Source: Pseudomonadota bacterium
GTDB lineage: Bacteria > Pseudomonadota > Gammaproteobacteria > Steroidobacterales > Steroidobacteraceae
Direction of reading: 5' to 3'
Length of the DNA: 64,000 nt
Assembly: GCA_023423935.1 (NCBI GenBank)
Contig: JAFAEQ010000002.1
Location: 1-64,000, forward strand
Shown: one piece after another, positions 56,816 to 64,000 of the stretch
Position numbering within the stretch: position 1 is the first letter of the stretch
Layout of the letters: each line of letters opens with the position of its first letter
The notes under the pieces: generated by a model
Databases searched by the model: none
What the model was told of the DNA's origin: nothing
Seen by the model: only the letters and a program-made list of their open reading frames with translations
Translations under genes and position numbers: made by a program

Positions 56816-57711
56816 GCCGAGCGCTCCTGAGCGTGTGTCTGGTGCCAGGGGTTCTGGAACCACCGATTCAGATAGACGAGCGCGACGATCGCATGGAACG
56901 CGCCGCCAGGAATCCACATGATGAGTCCGGCGAGCTGTTGATCTTCCAGCGGCGTCAAGCCTCCCGCGCCCGCAAGTGCCAGCGCCGCATACTTCGGATA
57001 CCACGGACTCCCGGAAAACGACATCAGCACGCCGAGCAGGCCACTGTGTAGCGAGGTGAAGAACAACCAGAAGGCCGCCACGCCGTGGCGTTGATCGAGC
57101 GCCGACGCCCGGCTCATCGCCCACCAGAAGAGCAGCGCGGATGCGAACAGACAGACATGCTGCGCGACATGCCAGCCTTCGCTCACCAGTGCAGCATTGA
57201 AGAGCGCTGGCGCATGCCATAGCCAGAGCATCGCAGCCTGGATCACAGAGGCACTCATAGGCGATGAGATGGCGGACCAGAAACGCTCGTAACGGCGGCC
57301 GTGAGCGATCCCTGCGAGCCGCTGGCGAGTCGTGGCCGGAAATGCCCAGAGCAGAATCCCGATGGGGCGTGACCATGCGATGAGCGGTGCGGCCAGCAGC
57401 ATCAACAGTTCGTGCTCGATCATGTGAGCGGTGAACGACACACCGCCGAGGGCGTGCAGCGGACTCACCAATGAACCCGCGATCACTGCCCACCCGGCGG
57501 CGAACATGATTCCCTGATGCCGCAGGCGACTGCGGCCGGTGTGCGATGCGCGATAGACGCGCGCGTAGCCGATCGCGTACCACGCGCCGCTCGTGAACAA
57601 GAGCGCAATGAGCAGCCACTCGCCCGCAGCGGCAGCGTTGAGCACATCTACCGGGTGCGACTCACCCACCAGCGTCCAGAGCGAAATAGTGGCAACGATC
57701 AGCGCTCGCAT
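56812..57711 (-). CDS. ctaG: Cytochrome c oxidase assembly protein, caa3_CtaG type
   Basis: A 299-aa membrane protein with about seven helices, of the Bacillus CtaG family used in maturation of caa3 and related oxidases. Histidine-bearing helices AHMIEHELLMLLAAPLIAWSRP, AAMLWLWHAPALFNAAL, EGWHVAQHVCLFASALLFWW and the late LTPLEDQQLAGLIMWIPGGAFHAI are characteristic. It is unrelated in sequence to Cox11. Its start lies 13 nt inside the preceding small gene and its stop overlaps the mxaJ-like start. Upstream in-frame sequence belongs to other genes' shadows. Confidence 0.88.
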   Translation of the reverse strand: MRALIVATISLWTLVGESHPVDVLNAAAAGEWLLIALLFTSGAWYAIGYARVYRASHTGRSRLRHQGIMFAAGWAVIAGSLVSPLHALGGVSFTAHMIEHELLMLLAAPLIAWSRPIGILLWAFPATTRQRLAGIAHGRRYERFWSAISSPMSASVIQAAMLWLWHAPALFNAALVSEGWHVAQHVCLFASALLFWWAMSRASALDQRHGVAAFWLFFTSLHSGLLGVLMSFSGSPWYPKYAALALAGAGGLTPLEDQQLAGLIMWIPGGAFHAIVALVYLNRWFQNPWHQTHAQERSA

Positions 57712-58064
57712 CGGAGGATCCATCCCGCGGGCGTACCCATGGCAATCGCAAACACACCCAGCACAGCCATCATGATCGAGCAGATAGCGATGAACCGATC
57801 CGCTTGCACACGCACGTCGGATCCGGCAGGCGCTCCAGGGAGCGCACGTAGCGCATGCAGGGACAGCAGTCCTCCGCCAAGAGCAATGGCTGCGCAAACG
57901 ATGGCGACCGCAGCCGCCAGGGACGACACGCCGGGAGGGCAGCTCGTGTACACGAGCGTCGAGAGGATCTGCTGTTCGAGCCCCCAGCCCATCGAGCCGC
58001 TGAAAAATCCGGCCCATTTGCCGAAGCGCAGGCTGAGCGGAATGTTTGCGCGCTGCGGATTCAT
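57699..58064 (-). CDS. Small membrane protein in the oxidase operon
   Basis: A 121-aa protein with three hydrophobic segments (WAGFFSGSMGWGLEQQILSTLVYTS, SLAAAVAIVCAAIALGGGLLSL, FIAICSIMMAVLGVFAIAMG). I do not recognise the family. Its place after subunit III, and its size, would suit an accessory or subunit-IV-like component, but no signature confirms that. The start codon shares a base with the subunit III stop (TGATG), and its 3' end overlaps ctaG by 13 nt. Confidence 0.7.
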   Translation of the reverse strand: MNPQRANIPLSLRFGKWAGFFSGSMGWGLEQQILSTLVYTSCPPGVSSLAAAVAIVCAAIALGGGLLSLHALRALPGAPAGSDVRVQADRFIAICSIMMAVLGVFAIAMGTPAGWILRCER

Positions 58065-58708
58065 CACAGCCACCGCGGGCCGAAGTACAGGAGCAGGTAG
58101 ATCGGGATCCACGCGATGACGACGAAGTTCCAGTAGATCGCGTTCTCACTGACGTCGACGAAGCGCCGCCCTCGCCCATGCTGCGTGAACATCAGCACGG
58201 TCAGAACCGCCGTATCGATCAGATCCGTCACCAGATGCGCCGTATGAAGCCCCAGGATGGTGACGACGATCGATCCATACGCGGAATCGCTCCAGCTCAC
58301 GTGCAGCGTAGTGAACTCGAAGTAGCGGATCACAACGAGCGCGACACCGACGAGCGTCATGAGGACGAGCCCGCCGCGCACCGCGCGCAGATTCTCCTGC
58401 TGCGCCACCTTGTTCAGCCACAGGTTCGGAATTGCGCTGATCAGACTTACGATCAGAAACAGCGTGCCCCATAGAAGATCGGGCGCGAGCTGATTCGGCG
58501 GCCAGTGTCGTTCGTGATTCGCCAGATACAGATACGTCGCCAGCGCGAGCGCGAAGACCGTGCCCTCGATGGCAATCATGCCCATCATGCCCCACCAGGT
58601 CAGACTGCGATGGCTGTGCGCATGACGTGGTAGCTGCGACAGATCTCCCATGAACTGCGGTCGTGGCAGCTCATCGTTCATCAAGACCTCGGGTGCCTGC
58701 GCGCTCAT
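58064..58708 (-). CDS. coxC: Cytochrome c oxidase subunit III
   Basis: A 214-aa heme-copper oxidase subunit III with five helices: SLTWWGMMGMIAIEGTVFALALATYLYL, LLWGTLFLIVSLISAIPNLWL, GLVLMTLVGVALVVIRYFEF, GSIVVTILGLHTAHLVTDLIDTAVL, and a terminal ENAIYWNFVVIAWIPIYLLLYFGPRW. It is shorter than the seven-helix mitochondrial type. It overlaps ctaD by 4 nt at its start and the small membrane-protein gene by 1 nt at its stop. Confidence 0.92.
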   Translation of the reverse strand: MSAQAPEVLMNDELPRPQFMGDLSQLPRHAHSHRSLTWWGMMGMIAIEGTVFALALATYLYLANHERHWPPNQLAPDLLWGTLFLIVSLISAIPNLWLNKVAQQENLRAVRGGLVLMTLVGVALVVIRYFEFTTLHVSWSDSAYGSIVVTILGLHTAHLVTDLIDTAVLTVLMFTQHGRGRRFVDVSENAIYWNFVVIAWIPIYLLLYFGPRWL

Positions 58709-60660
58709 GGCTCGGCATCCTCCCCATCCTCGCGCGGCGGTCCCTTCGGCCAGAACCAGCCGATCAGAGCGATGCCGATCGGAATGGAGCCGACGACGAC
58801 TGCCCAGGGCGTGAAGATCGACCCGATGAACATCGCAGTCGTTGCGATCGCTGTGAGCAGAGGCCAGATCGATGGCTTCGCCGAAGGCTCGCGCACATCG
58901 GGCGTGGCATCGAGCGCGGTCGTCAGCAACACCTCGCGCTTGTCGAGACGCAAGCCGCCCATGACTGCCGCGCGATCACGGCGGTCCCACAGAGGATTGT
59001 CACTGCCGATGAGCGGCACATGCGCAAAGTTGTAGGCCGGCGGTGGCGAGGGCGTGGCCCATTCCAGCGTACCGGCGCCCCACGGATTCGGCCCCGCACG
59101 CACGCTGCTGCGCAATGTCGAGATCAGATTCCACGCGAGCAGCAGCAAGCTCATCAGGATCATGAACGAGCCTGCCGTCGCGAGCAGATTCAGTCCGTCC
59201 CAGCCCAGGCCTTGCGTATAGGTATAGACGCGGCGCGGCATGCCGGCGAGCCCGAGAATGTGCATCGGGAAGAACGTGAGATTGAAGCCGACGAACAATA
59301 ACCAGAAATTCCATTTGCCCATCGTCTCGTCGAGCGCCCTGCCGGTGATCTTCGGAAACCAGTAGTACACCGCGCCCAGCAACGGGAATACGGCGCCACC
59401 GATCAGCACATAGTGGAAATGCGCGACGACGAAGTACGTGTCGTGCAACTGCAGATCGAGCGGTACGGACGCAAGCATCACGCCCGTCAATCCGCCGAGC
59501 ACGAAGACCACGATGAATCCAATGACGAACAGCATCGGCGTCGCAAGCGTGGGCCTGCCCTGCCAGATGGTCGCAATCCAGCAGAAGATCTGCACGCCGC
59601 TCGGAACCGCGATCACCATGCTCGCCGTGGTATAGAAACTGTTGCCCAGATGCGGCAGGCCGGTCGCAAACATGTGATGCACCCACAGACCGAACGCGAA
59701 CAGTCCCGTGGCGACCAGCGCGAGCACCATCAGCGGATAGGCGAACACCTGCCGTTTGCAGAAAGTCGCGACGATCGAGGACACCATGCCGAGCGCCGGG
59801 ATGAAAATGATGTAGACCTCGGGATGGCCGAAGAACCAGAACAAGTGCTGCCACAGGAGCGCATCCCCGCCCTCCGCCGCGTTGAAAAAATGCGTGCCGA
59901 CCAGGCGATCCATCAGCAGGAACGTGCTGGCGAGCATCACGGAGGGCATCGCGAAGATAATCATGATGCTCATGACCAGCATCGACCACACGAGCAGCGG
60001 AATGCGATTGAGCGTCATCCCGGGTGCACGCATCTTCACAACGGTTGCGACGATGACGACAGCGACCGTCAGACCCGAAAGCTCGGTGAACGTGATCATC
60101 TGCGCCCAGAAATCGACGCGCTTGCCGGGCGAGTACTGCGGACCGGACAGCGGTGTATAGGAGAACCACCCCGCGTCGGGCCCGATGTTCAGCATGAAGG
60201 CGACCCACAACATCACCCCGCCCGCCAGATAGATCCAGTAGCTGAACGCGTTGAGCTTCGGAAACGCGATGGCGCGTGCCCCGACCATGAGCGGAACCAG
60301 ATAGACCGCGACACCTTCCATGATCGGCACCGCGAACAGGAACATCATGGTCGAGCCGTGCATGGTGAAGAGCTGGTTGTAAAGATCCGGCCCGATGAGT
60401 GCGCTCTCCGCGCGAGCGAGCTGGACACGCATCATCAATGCGGCGATACCGGCGAGTCCGAAGAAAAAGAAAGCCGTGACGAAGTAGCGATGCGCGACCT
60501 GCTTGTGATCGACGCTCGACAACCAGCCCAGCCATCCCCGCGGTGTCGCCCAGGTCTGTGCGAGGCGTTCGCGAGTCGTGGCTTCATCCAGCCACTCGCC
60601 GTCCACTGGCGGCTGCAGCACTGGCAGCGAGCGATCGATCTCGAGCGTCGTGCTGCTCAT
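58705..60660 (-). CDS. ctaD: Cytochrome c oxidase subunit I
   Basis: A 651-aa catalytic subunit of an A1-type heme-copper oxidase. Heme and CuB ligand regions are intact (TMHGSTMMFLFAVPIMEG; FWFFGHPEVYIIFIPALGMVSSIVATF, with the His-Tyr pair; WVHHMFATG; HDTYFVVAHFHYVLIGG), and the Glu in GHPEV marks the A1 D-channel. After the usual 12 helices there is a C-terminal extension (about 545-651) with a pair of hydrophobic segments (WPLLTAIATTAMFIGSIFTPW, VVGSIPIGIALIGWFW), as in caa3-type enzymes. It is coupled to coxB and coxC by 4-nt overlaps. Confidence 0.96.
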   Translation of the reverse strand: MSSTTLEIDRSLPVLQPPVDGEWLDEATTRERLAQTWATPRGWLGWLSSVDHKQVAHRYFVTAFFFFGLAGIAALMMRVQLARAESALIGPDLYNQLFTMHGSTMMFLFAVPIMEGVAVYLVPLMVGARAIAFPKLNAFSYWIYLAGGVMLWVAFMLNIGPDAGWFSYTPLSGPQYSPGKRVDFWAQMITFTELSGLTVAVVIVATVVKMRAPGMTLNRIPLLVWSMLVMSIMIIFAMPSVMLASTFLLMDRLVGTHFFNAAEGGDALLWQHLFWFFGHPEVYIIFIPALGMVSSIVATFCKRQVFAYPLMVLALVATGLFAFGLWVHHMFATGLPHLGNSFYTTASMVIAVPSGVQIFCWIATIWQGRPTLATPMLFVIGFIVVFVLGGLTGVMLASVPLDLQLHDTYFVVAHFHYVLIGGAVFPLLGAVYYWFPKITGRALDETMGKWNFWLLFVGFNLTFFPMHILGLAGMPRRVYTYTQGLGWDGLNLLATAGSFMILMSLLLLAWNLISTLRSSVRAGPNPWGAGTLEWATPSPPPAYNFAHVPLIGSDNPLWDRRDRAAVMGGLRLDKREVLLTTALDATPDVREPSAKPSIWPLLTAIATTAMFIGSIFTPWAVVVGSIPIGIALIGWFWPKGPPREDGEDAEP

Positions 60661-61610
60661 CTAAGCGATCCTACATAGGCGACCAGCGCGTCGAGCTCAC
60701 GCGGCTCCAATTGCACGATCGGCATGTGATTGCCGGGCTTCACGCGCTGCGGATTCTCGAGCCACAGACGCAGATTCTGCGGCGTATTGGGTAATGCACC
60801 GGCCGCGAGCCATCGCCGACTGCCGAAATGCGAAAGATCGGGACCGACCGTCCCTTGCGCATCGGTCCCCGAGATCGCATGACACATGTTGCAGGCGCTC
60901 GCCATGAACACACGCTGGCCCGCCTGAGTCTCCGGTGTCGCGGGCGTCGGTGCGCTGCCCAGTTGATGATCGCTCCATGCGCGGAAGTCTTCTGCGCTGT
61001 CGACGACGACTTCGAAGTTCATCTTGGCGTGCTGCGTTCCGCAGAACTCGGCGCAGAAGCCGCGAAACACCCCTTGCTGGAAGGGCTGCAGACGGATCTC
61101 GTTCACACGACCGGGAATCAGATCGAGCTTGCCGTGCAGGTTTGGCACCCAGAAGCTGTGAATGACATCGTTCGATGCCAGCTCGACATGCACCTGCGCA
61201 TTGACCGGCAGATGAATTTCGTTCGCCGTACGAATCTGGCGCGCAGGGTCGCCCGTGTATTCGACCTTCCACCACCATTGATAGGCCGTGATCTTCAGCG
61301 CGACCTGCGGCTCGCTCGCAGCACGCAGAACTGCGCGGTCGATCAGAAAGCTGCTCATCGCCAGCCCGAACAAACCGACTGCAATGATTCCCGTCCAGAC
61401 ATAGAGCGCACGCTTGAGCCCGGTCGAGTGTGCAGGCTCGTTCTCGCGCGGTGCTCGCCATGCTCGTATCAATGCAAAGGTCACGAAGCCGAGTACGAGC
61501 ACATACATTGCCCCGCACGTCCACAGCATGATGTGCCACAGCGTGTCGACCTGTTGCGCGTGGACGCCCGCGGGAGCCAGCGCAGAATGAGCCGCGTCGC
61601 GCACGCTCAT
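60657..61610 (-). CDS. coxB: Cytochrome c oxidase subunit II with fused cytochrome c domain
   Basis: A 317-aa membrane-anchored subunit with two helices (about 25-50 and 70-92) and a periplasmic CuA domain. The CuA ligands are all present: His151, Cys186, Glu188, Cys190, His194 and Met197 in SFWVPNLHG and FCAEFCGTQHAKM. A C-terminal class I cytochrome c domain follows (heme site Cys240-Cys243-His244 in SACNMCHAISG, distal Met in NHMPIVQL). The fusion marks a caa3-type oxidase that can accept electrons directly from small cytochromes or a quinoprotein. 4-nt overlaps on both sides. Confidence 0.95.
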   Translation of the reverse strand: MSVRDAAHSALAPAGVHAQQVDTLWHIMLWTCGAMYVLVLGFVTFALIRAWRAPRENEPAHSTGLKRALYVWTGIIAVGLFGLAMSSFLIDRAVLRAASEPQVALKITAYQWWWKVEYTGDPARQIRTANEIHLPVNAQVHVELASNDVIHSFWVPNLHGKLDLIPGRVNEIRLQPFQQGVFRGFCAEFCGTQHAKMNFEVVVDSAEDFRAWSDHQLGSAPTPATPETQAGQRVFMASACNMCHAISGTDAQGTVGPDLSHFGSRRWLAAGALPNTPQNLRLWLENPQRVKPGNHMPIVQLEPRELDALVAYVGSLR

Positions 61611-62179
61611 GGGACTTCTTCGGCCGGCGCGGGATTCATCGGTTCGTCTCCGCGACCCTGCTCCGAATCCAGCTGCAGATGATCGTCGCGACCGGGACGT
61701 GCCGCCTTGGGTCCGTGACCGCCCATCGAGCGAACGTAGGCTGCGATCTGCCAGAGCTGCTGCGGTGGAATCTTGCCTGCGAACGCCGGCATGCCGTTCG
61801 GCCGGCCTTGTGCAATCGTCATGTAGATCTGATCGATCTCACCGCCGTAGATCCATTTGTCGTCCATCAACGGCGGTCCGATGTCGCCGCCGCCATGGGC
61901 GTGACATCCGACGCAGTTCATCCAGTTGAAGAGTCGCTTGCCTTCGGAGAGGTGCCAGGCGTTCTTTTCGTAAATGCCGGTTTGCTGCTGGCGAAATGCG
62001 TCGGAGGATTGTCCTGCGACCAGTCCGCTCAGCCTCACCTGCGTCGGTGCGAGATCGCTGTTCGGCGGTGCTTCGAAATGTCGGCGCTCGCGATTGCAGC
62101 CGGCCAGCAGAACCGCACCGATCAGCACCACGATTGCGACAGGTACGAGCCGGTCAGCTGTGTGGCAGCGCGAATACAT
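61607..62179 (-). CDS. Lipoprotein cytochrome c
   Basis: A 190-aa single-heme cytochrome c with a lipobox ending LLAGC (Cys28), so probably anchored to a membrane from the periplasmic side. The heme site is Cys89-Cys92-His93 in NCVGCHAHGGGDIGPPL; the distal ligand is probably Met130 in RPNGMPAFAGKI. A polar C-terminal tail (about 155-190) follows. Its start lies 26 nt inside the PQQ dehydrogenase gene and its stop overlaps coxB by 4 nt. By position it is the likely electron acceptor of the PQQ dehydrogenase, the role of XoxG, though similarity to XoxG is not evident. Confidence 0.88.
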   Translation of the reverse strand: MYSRCHTADRLVPVAIVVLIGAVLLAGCNRERRHFEAPPNSDLAPTQVRLSGLVAGQSSDAFRQQQTGIYEKNAWHLSEGKRLFNWMNCVGCHAHGGGDIGPPLMDDKWIYGGEIDQIYMTIAQGRPNGMPAFAGKIPPQQLWQIAAYVRSMGGHGPKAARPGRDDHLQLDSEQGRGDEPMNPAPAEEVP

Positions 62180-63986
62180 AGAGCATTCCGCCTCGGGTTG
62201 TCTTCTGTGGCAGATCGGACACCGCGTTGACCATGCCCTTCGCGGCCGTCGGATCGCGAGGATCGAGTCCCGCTGCGACGATCGCACCCACCCAGCCGCC
62301 GACGCCGGAAAGCACAGCGATGTATTGACGACCGTCGGGGCCGCGATAACTGATCGGCTGGCCGATGATTCCGGAGCCCGTCTTGAACTGCCATTTCAGC
62401 TCGCCGGTGCGAGCATCGAGCGCCTTGAGAAAGCCATCGAGCGTTCCGTAGAACACCAGATCGCCTGCGGTGGCCAGCGCGCCGCTCCACAAAGGCAGAT
62501 CCTCCTTGATCTCCCATTGCGGCTTGCGTTCGGCGACGTTCCATGCGGTGAACACGCCGCGATGCCCGCCCTGCCCCGGATGCATCACGACGTTCGCACC
62601 CACGTACGGCGTACCGGCAATGTAGTTCACCTCGACGCTTTCCCAGTCCATGCAGAGATTCAGATGCGGCACGTACAGAAGTCCGGTGCGCGGCGAGTAC
62701 GCGGAAGGATTCCAGTCCTTCGCGCCCGGCGCGGTCGGACAGATGTCGCGCACCACTTTGCCGAGTTGAGGTTTCTTTTCCGGGTTGTACGTCGGTCGGC
62801 CGGTCTTGAGATCCACCGCCGTGATCGAATTGACGTGGGCATAGGCATCCGCGGACAGCACTTCGCCCGTCGTGCGATCGATCACGTACATGTAGCCGTT
62901 GCGTTCGGGTCGCACGACCACGCGTCGCGATTGACCGTTGATCGGCATGTCGAGCAGCACGAGCTCGTTGATGCCGTCGTAGTCATAGAGATCGTGCGGC
63001 ACGCTCTGGTAGAACCAGCGTGCCGCGCCGCTGTTCAGATCTCGCGCGAAAATGCCGCCGGTCCATTTGTTGTCGCCGGGCCGCTGTTCGGGATTCCAGG
63101 GACCGGGATTGGCGGTGCCGTGATAGATCAAATTCAGCTCGGGGTCGTAAGACAGCCAGCCCCAGACCGTCCCGCCTCCGATCTTCCACGCTTCCGGCGG
63201 CCAGGTGTTCACACCCAGATCCTTGCCGCGATCGCTCGCGTAGAACGGCTTGAAGTCGCGGCCGATGAGCACTTCCGAATCGGGGCCGGTGTTGTACGCG
63301 CGCCAGACCTGACGACCCGTGCGCGTATCGAGCGCCACGAGCCAGCCGCGCACGCCGAATTCGCCGCCGCTGTTGCCGACCAACACTCTGTCCTTCACCA
63401 CGAGCGGTGCCATGGTGATGGTCTCGCCCTTGTTGATGTCTGCGAGCTGAGTGCGCCAGCGCTGCGTGCCCGTTGCAGCGTCGAGCGCAATCACCTGACC
63501 GTCGAGCGTGGCGAACAGCAGCTGACCGTCCGCATACTGCGCGCCGCGATTGACCACATCACAGCACGCGACACCTTGAGCCGCTGCGACCGGCTTCGGC
63601 TCGTATTTCCATTTGGTCGGCGCGCCGGGCTTGGTCAGATCGAGCGCATACACGTAATTGGGATAAGGCGTGACGATGTACATCGTGTCGCCGACGACGA
63701 TCGGTGCGGCTTCGTGACCGCGGACCACACCCGTGGAGAACGTGAACGCCACCTGCAGCTTGCCGACGTTCTGAGCGTTGATCTGATCGAGCCCGCTGAA
63801 GCGGGTCGAGGCGTAGTTCTTTCCCTGCATCGCCCAGTTGCCATCTTCGGCGGGCGATGCAGCCGCGGGCGGTTGCGGCGGCTGGGATGCGGCCGTTTGC
63901 ACCGCTGCGCCAATGGCACAGCTCAGAAGCCCAAAAACTGTTCTGTGGAGGAAACCCGAGAGCGCGTTGGCCGCCGGTCGCGTCAT
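62154..63986 (-). CDS. PQQ-dependent alcohol dehydrogenase with lanthanide-type active site (XoxF/PedH-like)
   Basis: A 610-aa periplasmic quinoprotein with a signal peptide and an eight-bladed propeller. The vicinal disulfide is Cys141-Cys142 in GVACCDVVNRG. Metal and PQQ residues appear as Glu209 in SGGEFGVRG, Asn293 in HGTANPGPWN and catalytic Asp335. Asp337 follows two residues later (DYDG), the extra ligand that separates lanthanide-dependent XoxF, ExaF and PedH from calcium enzymes, which carry Ala or Ser there. No C-terminal heme domain is present. It heads the operon; its promoter lies beyond the window edge, 14 nt away. Substrate (methanol, ethanol or another alcohol) cannot be read directly. 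Confidence 0.9.
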   Translation of the reverse strand: MTRPAANALSGFLHRTVFGLLSCAIGAAVQTAASQPPQPPAAASPAEDGNWAMQGKNYASTRFSGLDQINAQNVGKLQVAFTFSTGVVRGHEAAPIVVGDTMYIVTPYPNYVYALDLTKPGAPTKWKYEPKPVAAAQGVACCDVVNRGAQYADGQLLFATLDGQVIALDAATGTQRWRTQLADINKGETITMAPLVVKDRVLVGNSGGEFGVRGWLVALDTRTGRQVWRAYNTGPDSEVLIGRDFKPFYASDRGKDLGVNTWPPEAWKIGGGTVWGWLSYDPELNLIYHGTANPGPWNPEQRPGDNKWTGGIFARDLNSGAARWFYQSVPHDLYDYDGINELVLLDMPINGQSRRVVVRPERNGYMYVIDRTTGEVLSADAYAHVNSITAVDLKTGRPTYNPEKKPQLGKVVRDICPTAPGAKDWNPSAYSPRTGLLYVPHLNLCMDWESVEVNYIAGTPYVGANVVMHPGQGGHRGVFTAWNVAERKPQWEIKEDLPLWSGALATAGDLVFYGTLDGFLKALDARTGELKWQFKTGSGIIGQPISYRGPDGRQYIAVLSGVGGWVGAIVAAGLDPRDPTAAKGMVNAVSDLPQKTTRGGMLYVFALPHS

Positions 63987-64000
63987 CGCGGTGGTGCTGA

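Noticed and set aside
56816..57619. A long in-frame upstream extension of the mxaJ-like gene
   Set aside because: It lies entirely over ctaG in a different frame, and the signal peptide would be internal. The GTG overlapping the ctaG stop is the sensible start.

Overview
The window reads as a chromosomal segment of a GC-rich (roughly 60-65% by eye) gammaproteobacterium. The orders rpsP-rimM-trmD-rplS beside ffh-ypjD-corB, and rnr-rlmB-rpsF-rpsR-rplI-dnaB-alr, are gammaproteobacterial. Protein style and cytochrome content suggest the Nevskiales/Steroidobacterales/Xanthomonadales neighbourhood, but I cannot confirm a genus. No phage, transposase, CRISPR array or rRNA is visible. There is one tRNA, Leu with anticodon CAG.

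Layout. 0.1-3.6 kb: overlapping minus-strand run of a preQ0 transporter (YhhQ), an amine oxidase, a TauE/SafE permease and a VIT-type metal transporter. 3.7-8.6 kb: MOSC protein, aminoglycoside-phosphotransferase-like enzyme, XdhC, Hsp15. 8.6-16 kb: GlpD, threonine degradation (kbl-tdh), SppA, and a sorbosone-dehydrogenase-type beta-propeller. 16-22 kb: translation and SRP genes. 22-28 kb: radA facing a phospho-signalling trio (CHASE2-TPR-Ser/Thr kinase, PP2C phosphatase, FHA protein). 28-36 kb: alr, dnaB, S6/S18/L9, RlmB, RNase R, then tRNA-Leu. 36.5-44 kb: accessory genes, including a flippase-like/glycosyltransferase fusion, a ROK-like protein whose motifs look circularly permuted, ChrA, a Lys/Ala-rich protein and a GntR regulator. 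44-52.6 kb: a signalling cluster with a CHASE3-HAMP-GAF hybrid kinase carrying three receivers, CheR, CheB, a REC-kinase, a receiver with a dead GGDEF-like domain, and a ChpT-like degenerate kinase. 52.8-56 kb: membrane protein, Rieske-FAD oxidoreductase, Tat-exported TIM-barrel protein. 56-64 kb: eight minus-strand genes whose coding regions all overlap.

That last operon encodes a PQQ alcohol dehydrogenase with the extra aspartate diagnostic of lanthanide-dependent (XoxF/PedH-like) enzymes, a lipoprotein cytochrome c, a complete aa3-type oxidase (subunit II with its own heme c, then I and III), a small membrane protein, a caa3-type CtaG, and an MxaJ/XoxJ-like periplasmic protein. It looks like a self-contained chain from alcohol to oxygen.

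The most unusual non-coding signal is a set of intergenic inverted-repeat elements. Each is built from short quasi-tandem words of 7, 8 or 9 bp. The words differ between elements but the architecture is shared. They nearly fill convergent gaps, starting 5-19 nt after one stop codon and ending 6-17 nt before the other. Three gene 3' ends (xdhC, tdh, rimM) are also tandemly duplicated beyond their stop codons, which hints at how such spacers arise.
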